Positions 58,682 to 64,000 of a stretch of 64,000 nucleotides of DNA are shown piece by piece. Location: assembly GCF_964065165.1 (NCBI RefSeq), contig NZ_OZ061549.1, forward strand, positions 62,001 through 126,000. Direction: 5' to 3'. This stretch comes from Levilactobacillus yonginensis. GTDB lineage: Bacteria > Bacillota > Bacilli > Lactobacillales > Lactobacillaceae. Within the stretch, counting starts at the first letter, position 1; each line of letters starts with the position of its first letter. The notes below the pieces were generated by a model. That model saw only the letters and a program-made list of their open reading frames with translations, was not told where the DNA came from and ran no database searches. Position numbers and translations under genes: made by a program.

Positions 58682-60565
58682 ATGTGTGGATTCGTTGGCT
58701 ATGTTAATCAAAAGGACGTTCCGACCACAACAATTAATGATATGGCGGATCGGATCAAGCACCGGGGGCCCGATGATGAGGCCTACTTCCATGATGAACA
58801 AGCCGTAATGGGTTTCCGGCGCCTGTCAATTATTGACTTGGCGCATGGTAAGCAGCCCATGTATAACAATGATCAAACAAAAGTTTTAACCTTTAATGGT
58901 GAAATTTATAACTACCAAGAAATTCGGGCAGAATTATTGAAGCTTGGTTATAAGTTCCAAACGGACGTGGACTCAGAAGTTCTGATTCACGGGTACGACG
59001 CTTGGGGTCCTAAGTTGTTGGACCGGTTACGGGGGATGTACGCCTTCGTCATCTACGATCAAGTTAAAAATGAAGTTTTTGGTGCCCGGGACCACTTTGG
59101 TATCAAACCCCTTTACTATTACGATGACGGTGAGTCATTCATGTGGGGCTCAGAAATCAAGTCATTCTTGGAACACCCTAACTTTAAGAAGGAATTCAAT
59201 GAAGCACTCTTACCAATTCACTTGAGTTTTGAGTTTATTCCTTCACGGGATACCATGTTCAAGAATGTTTACAAGGTATTGCCTGGTCAATACTTCTTGC
59301 ACCATGCCAATGGTGAAACTGAGACGCATCGTTACTTCAAGTTTAGTTATGATCATATCGACAACAGCCAAACGATTGAAGAAGATGCTAAGAAGATTCG
59401 TGGGATCGTTGATGAATCTGTTAAGGCACATATGATTGCCGACGTTGAAGTTGGGAGTTTCTTATCCAGTGGGATCGATTCTTCTTACGTTTTGAATGAA
59501 GCTTCTAAACTACAACCAATTCAATCGTTCTCCCTAGGGTTTAAGAACTCTAAGTACAGTGAATTGAGCTGGTCTTCAGAATTTGCTAAGGAAATCAAGC
59601 AGAAGAACACGCCACTGTACATGACCGGTGATGATTACTTTGATATCTTGCCAACGATTATGTACTACATGGATGAACCTTTATCTAACCCTTCAGCTAT
59701 GCAATTGTATTACCTGTCGAAGGGGACGCGTGAGTCCGTGAAGGTGGCCTTATCTGGTGAAGGTGCTGATGAATTCTTTGGTGGGTACAACACCTACCTC
59801 GAAGCTATTCCATTCGAACGTTACCAGAAGTGGGTTCCTAAAGGGATTCGAAAGATGCTTGGGGGGATTGCTGAAAAGTTCCCTCGGTTCCATGGTCGGC
59901 GGTTCTTGGTCCGTGGTGCGCAACCATTGAGTGAACGTTACTACCGGGTCAATTATGTCTTTGACTATCATGACCGGAACAAGATTCTGAAGAATCCTAG
60001 TCTCAACCAAGATGCTGGTGCTTACACCAAGCACTTCTTTGATGACGTTAAGGATTTAGATGAAATGACGCAAATGCAATACTTTGATATCAATACGTGG
60101 TTGCCTTTTGATATTTTACACAAAGCTGACCGCATGAGTATGGCAAACTCGCTGGAAGTACGGACACCATTAGTCGATAAAGAAGTGGCGAAGTTTGCTG
60201 CTACAATGCCGGTTAAGACGCGGATTCGGGCTGATGAGACCAAGATTTCTCTGCGGACAGCGGCTGAGGCAGAGTTGCCTGAGCGGGTTGCTAAGAAGGA
60301 AAAGATGGGCTTCCCATCACCAATTGCAACGTGGATCAAGACGGAACCTTACAAGTCCCGAATCATCGAAGCGTTTAATTCTGACGTGGCCCACAAATTC
60401 TTTAACACGGACGCCTTGATGGACATTCTTCACGAACACATCAACGGTAAGTCTAGCATGCAAAAGATCTTTACAATTTACACGTTTATCCTCTGGTATG
60501 AAGTCTACTTCCCAGAAGAGACGACGGCTAAGACGGTGGACTTGGTTCGCCGCACACAAGTTTAA
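58682..60565 (+). CDS. asnB: asparagine synthase-like amidotransferase (AsnB/AsnH type)
   Basis: A 627-residue enzyme. Glutaminase domain with nucleophile Cys2 (MCGFVGYVN), then the synthetase domain with PP-loop SSGIDSSYVL (about 263-272) and ALSGEGADEFFGGY (about 357-370). Such enzymes make Asn from Asp, but in Lactococcus and lactobacilli AsnH amidates D-Asp of the peptidoglycan cross-bridge. The genes that follow (D-Asp ligase, Asp racemase) favour that second role. Some 230 bases with a terminator separate it from them. Confidence 0.88.
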   Translation: MCGFVGYVNQKDVPTTTINDMADRIKHRGPDDEAYFHDEQAVMGFRRLSIIDLAHGKQPMYNNDQTKVLTFNGEIYNYQEIRAELLKLGYKFQTDVDSEVLIHGYDAWGPKLLDRLRGMYAFVIYDQVKNEVFGARDHFGIKPLYYYDDGESFMWGSEIKSFLEHPNFKKEFNEALLPIHLSFEFIPSRDTMFKNVYKVLPGQYFLHHANGETETHRYFKFSYDHIDNSQTIEEDAKKIRGIVDESVKAHMIADVEVGSFLSSGIDSSYVLNEASKLQPIQSFSLGFKNSKYSELSWSSEFAKEIKQKNTPLYMTGDDYFDILPTIMYYMDEPLSNPSAMQLYYLSKGTRESVKVALSGEGADEFFGGYNTYLEAIPFERYQKWVPKGIRKMLGGIAEKFPRFHGRRFLVRGAQPLSERYYRVNYVFDYHDRNKILKNPSLNQDAGAYTKHFFDDVKDLDEMTQMQYFDINTWLPFDILHKADRMSMANSLEVRTPLVDKEVAKFAATMPVKTRIRADETKISLRTAAEAELPERVAKKEKMGFPSPIATWIKTEPYKSRIIEAFNSDVAHKFFNTDALMDILHEHINGKSSMQKIFTIYTFILWYEVYFPEETTAKTVDLVRRTQV

Positions 60566-60602
60566 TAGACCAAGCACCGGCAACGGTTTGCTAATCACGA
60601 TG

Positions 60603-60637
60603 AAAAACTGCCGGTAGAGCTTTACTGGCAGTTTTTA
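60603..60637 (+). terminator. terminator after asnB-like gene
   Basis: AAACTGCCGGT pairs with ACTGGCAGTTT around AGAGCTTT; T-run follows. Confidence 0.8.
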
Positions 60638-60683
60638 TTGTATCTGTGACGCCTATTTTATAATGTGTTTAATTATTGGTGTG

Positions 60684-60732
60684 GTGAAGAACCTTGCTCT
60701 GGCGGGATTCTTCACGAGAAGCCTGCGGGCTT
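60684..60732 (+). promoter_or_regulatory. two hairpins in the leader of the D-Asp ligase gene
   Basis: GTGAAGAA (60684-60691) pairs perfectly with TTCTTCAC (60708-60715), and AAGCC (60719-60723) with GGCTT (60728-60732, loop TGCG). They lie 65 bases before the start codon and lack a T-run, so they are more likely a leader element than a terminator. Not a riboswitch class I recognise. Confidence 0.4.
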
Positions 60733-60797
60733 AGCACGTATTTAATTCAGGTTATCAGTCATTAAAATCTAGTTATCACGAAGGGACTTTACTCGTT

Positions 60798-62057
60798 ATG
60801 GAAACCAAAGATGGAAAAAAATTCACCCCGATTCTCTTAGGTAGTGACTTCAACGTTTATGGGATGGCCCGGTCATTCTACGAACTCTACCATGAACCTG
60901 TTCAAGCCTTTGCCAGTATTCAGTTAGCGCCAACGCGTTACACGAAGGTGGTCAACTTGGAATTAATTCCAGGTTTTGACGAAGATCCCGTTTGGATCGA
61001 ATCCATGCGGAAACTGAAGGAACGGTACGCTAACCATCCAGAACCCGTTATTTTGATTGGTTGTGGAGATGGGTATGCCGATCTGATCAGTCGTCACAAG
61101 GCTGAACTAGAAGACGTCTTCATCTGCCCATACATTGATCATGATTTGTTGATCACCTTGAGTGAAAAGCGGAGCTTCTACGATGTCTGCGAAAAGTATG
61201 GCTTGCCATACCCAGCTACGCGAATCATTACAAAGGCCGATGTTGAGGGCGATAAGCCAGTTGATCAACCTTTTGACTACCCAGTGGCGTTAAAGCCTGC
61301 TAACAGTGTTGAATGGTTAGACATCCACTTCGATGGTCGGAAGAAAGCTTACCGGATTCAATCCGAAGCTGAATTCCGGGACATCCTGAAGAAGGCTTAT
61401 GACGCTGGCTACACCTCTGAAATGATTTTGCAAGACTTCATTCCTGGGGATGACAGTCGGATGCGTGTGGTTAATGCTTACGTTGACCAACACCATCATG
61501 TGAAGATGATGTGTTTGGGTCATCCATTATTGGAAGATCCCGCACCATCAGCTATCGGAAATTACGTTGCGATTATTCCTGAATACAATGACACCATCTA
61601 TGATCAAATTCAGAAATTCCTTGAATCCATTGAATTCACTGGTTATGCAAACTTCGATATGAAGTACGATGACCGTGATCAGACCTTTAAGTTGTTTGAT
61701 ATCAACTTACGTCAGGGTCGGAGTAGTTTCTTCGTGACCTTAGCCGGGTATAACTTGGCTGATTGGGTCGTGAAGGATTATGTTAAGGGTGAATTAGTTG
61801 ATGCGCCAACGGTTCGGGCTAACAAAGACGAGAAGACCCATGCTTTATGGATGGGTGTTCCTGTCAAGGTCTTCAAGCAGTACACCCGTGAAAATGCGGA
61901 CAAAGATCGTGCTTTAAAACTGATTGCCGCTGGTAAATACGGCACTACTTATCGGTATGACGAAGATATGAACCTGAAGCGCTGGGCGTTGATCCAATGG
62001 ATGCAACATAATTACACAGTTAACTTCAAAAAATACTTTGCAGAAAATAAGGGGTAA
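60798..62057 (+). CDS. D-aspartate ligase, ATP-grasp (Aslfm-like)
   Basis: A 419-residue ATP-grasp enzyme. N-terminal preATP part with LLGSDFNVYGMARSFYE; grasp domain with PVALKPANSVEW (about 157-168) and FANFDMKYD-like YANFDMKYDDRDQTFKLFDI, and INLRQGRSSFF with the metal-binding acidic and Asn residues. Enterococcus faecium Aslfm of similar length adds D-Asp to the Lys of UDP-MurNAc-pentapeptide. The adjacent aspartate racemase gene strongly supports this role in building the L-Lys-D-Asp cross-bridge. Confidence 0.78.
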   Translation: METKDGKKFTPILLGSDFNVYGMARSFYELYHEPVQAFASIQLAPTRYTKVVNLELIPGFDEDPVWIESMRKLKERYANHPEPVILIGCGDGYADLISRHKAELEDVFICPYIDHDLLITLSEKRSFYDVCEKYGLPYPATRIITKADVEGDKPVDQPFDYPVALKPANSVEWLDIHFDGRKKAYRIQSEAEFRDILKKAYDAGYTSEMILQDFIPGDDSRMRVVNAYVDQHHHVKMMCLGHPLLEDPAPSAIGNYVAIIPEYNDTIYDQIQKFLESIEFTGYANFDMKYDDRDQTFKLFDINLRQGRSSFFVTLAGYNLADWVVKDYVKGELVDAPTVRANKDEKTHALWMGVPVKVFKQYTRENADKDRALKLIAAGKYGTTYRYDEDMNLKRWALIQWMQHNYTVNFKKYFAENKG

Positions 62058-62062
62058 TAATC

Positions 62063-62776
62063 ATGAAAAAATTCTTTACGATTCTCGGCGGTATGGGTAC
62101 CATGGCTACAGAAAGTTACATTCATCTGTTGAACAAGCGGACTCCTGCACATGCGGATCAAGAATATTTAGATTATGTTCTGGTAAACCATGCCACTGTG
62201 CCTGACCGCACGGCTTACATTCTGGATCACAGCAAGCCTAACCCATCAGTTGACTTGCTTGAAGATATTCGTCAACAAGCGCAATTTGGCCCTGAATTCT
62301 TCACACTACCTTGCAACACGGCCCACTACTTCTACGACGAATTACAGGCTGCTACGGATGTTCCTATCCTGCATATGCCTCGTGAAACGGTCAAAGAAGT
62401 TCAACGTCGTTTCCCTAATGCCAAGAAGATTGGGATTACTGGGACACAGGGGACCATCACTGACAAAGTTTATGAAGATGAAATTAATAAGGCTGGGTTG
62501 ACTCCCGTTCTGCCTACGAAAGAAATCGAAGCAGAAACCATGCAACTAATCTACGATGACATCAAAGAGAAGGATACTGTTGATGCAAAATTATTCCACC
62601 ACATCATTCGTGAAATGATTGAAGATCAAGGGGCTGACATTGTTATCTTAGGTTGCACCGAATTATCATTAGCTCAAGAACGTGAACCCGAAACTGAATT
62701 ACCAGTTGTCGATGGTCAATCTGTCTTAGTTGACCGGACTATTGAAATGGCAATGAAGAGTCGTCAAGAAGCCTAG
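62063..62776 (+). CDS. aspartate racemase
   Basis: A 237-residue member of the Asp/Glu racemase family. N-terminal LGGMGTMATESYIHLLNKRT, first catalytic Cys in LPCNTAHYFYDEL (about 80-90), second Cys in VILGCTELSLAQE (about 192-204). It makes D-Asp for the ligase encoded 5 bases upstream (the Racfm role in E. faecium). Start ATG 62083-region is well placed after AAGGGG. Confidence 0.88.
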   Translation: MKKFFTILGGMGTMATESYIHLLNKRTPAHADQEYLDYVLVNHATVPDRTAYILDHSKPNPSVDLLEDIRQQAQFGPEFFTLPCNTAHYFYDELQAATDVPILHMPRETVKEVQRRFPNAKKIGITGTQGTITDKVYEDEINKAGLTPVLPTKEIEAETMQLIYDDIKEKDTVDAKLFHHIIREMIEDQGADIVILGCTELSLAQEREPETELPVVDGQSVLVDRTIEMAMKSRQEA

Positions 62777-62922
62777 TTTTTTAATGAAACTAACGGATTC
62801 TAGACAACTATCTGGTGATTGCTAGCGTAGGCACTGGTCAAATTGGATGGATTTTAACTGGGGGTGACCCCTAAATTACCCATCGTTCACAAGTCAACAA
62901 ATTCAGGAATAATCGCATAAAA

Positions 62923-62956
62923 GCGGGCTTTCTCTTGCAGAGAAGGCCTGTTTTTT
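62923..62956 (+). terminator. terminator of the wall cluster
   Basis: GCGGGCTTTCTC pairs with GAGAAGGCCTGT around TTGCA; six Ts follow. Confidence 0.75.
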
Positions 62957-62988
62957 GCTATCCTTGTGATGTAAGCGTAAGTGAAAGA

Positions 62989-63028
62989 GTGCACTTCTTG
63001 CACTGACAGCGTGTGCACTAGTTGCACT
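62989..63028 (+). promoter_or_regulatory. two dyad operators GTGCA-N5-TGCAC
   Basis: GTGCA-CTTCT-TGCAC (62989-63003) and GTGCA-CTAGT-TGCAC (63013-63027), starts 24 bases apart, i.e. on similar helix faces. They lie immediately before the PTS promoter and are likely bound by the specific regulator of this operon, which is not in the window. Confidence 0.65.
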
Positions 63029-63056
63029 TGGAAACGCTTTCCGTACGGTCTAAAGT
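63028..63056 (+). promoter_or_regulatory. PTS operon promoter overlapped by a cre site
   Basis: TTGGAA (63028-63033) and TAAAGT (63051-63056) with a 17-base spacer. TGGAAACGCTTTCC (63029-63042) is a near-consensus cre site over the -35, so CcpA should repress the operon on preferred sugars. Confidence 0.7.
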
Positions 63057-63089
63057 ATGAGGTGTCTTAAGAAGCGGAGGTTGACTAGA

Positions 63090-63536
63090 ATGTTAGAAAC
63101 GTTATTGACACCCGATACTGTCCAAGTACGACAGGCCGGCGATATTGATTGGAAGGAGGCAATTCAACTGGCAGCAACGCCCTTGTTAACTGCAGGGAAG
63201 GTTGAACAATCCTACGTTGATGCAATGATTAATGTTGTTGAGAAGAATGGGCCGTTCATCAACATTGGTCCCCACATTGCTTTAGCTCACGCACGTCCCG
63301 AAAATGGGGTCAACGAAATGGGCATGGCACTGATGAAGGTCGATCCGGCTATCAATTTGGTCAGTGATGAACATCCGATTACGTTGTTCTTTGTTCTGGC
63401 AGCAAGTGATAACACCAAGCATTTGGAAGCGCTACAAGAATTAGCAACGAAGCTTCAAGATGCTGACAGCTTTGCCAGAATGGAAAAGGCAACGACTGTT
63501 GACGAACTGGTTAACGAATTCAAAGGAGTGGAATAA
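63090..63536 (+). CDS. PTS EIIA component, ascorbate/SgaA (fructose-mannitol EIIA fold)
   Basis: A 148-residue protein; ATG 63090 follows GCGGAGG. Active-site His is in IALAHARPENGV (about 66-77), the pattern of UlaC/SgaA-type EIIA. It takes phosphate from HPr and passes it to the EIIB encoded next. In L-ascorbate-type systems A, B and C are separate proteins as here. The true substrate in lactobacilli may be ascorbate or another sugar acid. Confidence 0.85.
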   Translation: MLETLLTPDTVQVRQAGDIDWKEAIQLAATPLLTAGKVEQSYVDAMINVVEKNGPFINIGPHIALAHARPENGVNEMGMALMKVDPAINLVSDEHPITLFFVLAASDNTKHLEALQELATKLQDADSFARMEKATTVDELVNEFKGVE

Positions 63537-63538
63537 TA

Positions 63539-63838
63539 ATGAAAATTGCAGCGGTATGTCAATCAGGTTTAGGTTCTAGCTTCATGATTCAAATGAATAT
63601 TGATAGCGTTCTCAAGGCTGAGAACGTTGACACGGATAACATCGAAGTTACCCACTTTGATACTGGTGGTATGAATGTAAACGCTGCCGATTACTTCTTC
63701 TTAGGCAGTGATTTAGCAGAACAAGCTTCAGACATGCCTCAGGAAAAAGTATTCGTTCTGAAGAGCATTATCGATAAGGATGAATTAAAAGAAAAGCTTA
63801 ACGTATTACTCGACAAGGAAGGCATTAAGCACGATTAG
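63539..63838 (+). CDS. PTS EIIB component, ascorbate/galactitol type
   Basis: A 99-residue protein. The phosphorylated Cys7 lies in AVCQSGLGSSFMIQMNID, the P-loop-like CxxGxGxS motif of UlaB/GatB proteins. It receives phosphate from EIIA and gives it to the incoming sugar in the EIIC. It starts two bases after the EIIA stop. Confidence 0.88.
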   Translation: MKIAAVCQSGLGSSFMIQMNIDSVLKAENVDTDNIEVTHFDTGGMNVNAADYFFLGSDLAEQASDMPQEKVFVLKSIIDKDELKEKLNVLLDKEGIKHD

Positions 63839-63871
63839 TGTTTATATCGTTTGATTGGAGGAATAGCTATT

Positions 63872-64000
63872 ATGCAAGCAGTTATTAATTTTATTGTTTC
63901 TATCGTTAGTACGCCTGCCATCTTAGTTGGGTTAATCGCCTGTCTAGGGTTGGCACTACAAAAGAAGCCTGGTACCAAGATTATGGAAGGTACTGTTAAG
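63872..64000 (+). CDS. PTS EIIC component, SgaT/UlaA type (5' part only)
   Basis: The first 43 codons of a membrane protein, cut by the window end. ATG 63872 follows GGAGGA. Visible: FIVSIVSTPAILVGLIACLG as first membrane helix and LQKKPGTKIMEGTVK, the typical start of UlaA/SgaT permeases. It forms the transport channel for the system whose A and B parts are encoded upstream. Confidence 0.85.
   Translation, partial: MQAVINFIVSIVSTPAILVGLIACLGLALQKKPGTKIMEGTVK

Overview
The window comes from a low-to-mid GC Gram-positive bacterium of the family Lactobacillaceae. Levilactobacillus brevis or a close relative is my best guess. The signs are AGGAGG-type ribosome sites, a SAM-III (SMK box) riboswitch before metK, a KxYKxGKxW/LPxTG surface protein, GH65 phosphorylase plus beta-phosphoglucomutase, and a D-aspartate ligase/racemase pair for the L-Lys-D-Asp type cross-bridge. 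About the first half is a prophage; the rest is host chromosome. The species is inferred from gene content only.

Prophage, 1 to about 33.0-33.8 kb (its left end and integrase lie outside the window). Order: end of the early region (DUF3310, ArpU-type late regulator), a tRNA patch (one intact tRNA-Met, two degenerate tRNA-like genes), a HicAB toxin-antitoxin pair, small accessory genes including a DUF2829/Tad2-like anti-Thoeris candidate, TerS/TerL, SPP1-type portal, minor head protein, scaffold, major capsid, connectors, contractile sheath and tube, a frameshifted tail chaperone, a 1804-residue tape measure with two peptidoglycan hydrolase domains, LysM hub, plug, hub, spike, wedge and J-like baseplate proteins, and a receptor-binding protein. 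Then come small CD1375-like proteins, membrane proteins, an LL-H type holin and a GH25 endolysin. The phage is a myovirus.

The main discovery is a complete diversity-generating retroelement (DGR) at 28.1-29.6 kb. The 3' end of the receptor-binding protein gene is a variable repeat (28120-28214). A GC-rich hairpin follows its stop codon. A template repeat lies at 28285-28379, and a reverse transcriptase gene at 28537-29586. Over the 93 bp from the first shared codon, 11 of 20 template adenines differ in the variable repeat, against 1 of 73 other bases. The RT has the DGR-type IGxxxSQ motif but an unusual NIDD catalytic box, and no Avd gene is next to it.

At the right edge of the prophage (33.04-33.81 kb) is a gene-free region dense in perfect helices that ends in strong terminators. 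It is a good candidate for a large ornate RNA of the GOLLD/ROOL kind. Two more unannotated RNA candidates lie in host intergenic regions (43107-43405 on the plus strand; about 49078-49177 on the minus strand, with C-rich loops).

Host part, 34-64 kb: secreted matrixin-like protease, two YbjQ-family proteins, metK with SMK box, a DHA2-type exporter, a deoxynucleoside kinase, a Cof-type phosphatase, the GH65/pgmB disaccharide operon with a LacI-type operator, a 2-hydroxyacid dehydrogenase, a CPBP protease, OhrR with its operator, an LPxTG leucine-rich protein, VanZ-like protein, tRNA-Leu, a C69 dipeptidase, a Crp/Fnr regulator, the asnB-like/D-Asp ligase/Asp racemase wall cluster, and the start of an ascorbate-type PTS operon with cre and dyad operators. 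A dispersed repeat with a covarying hairpin occurs three times in this host segment.
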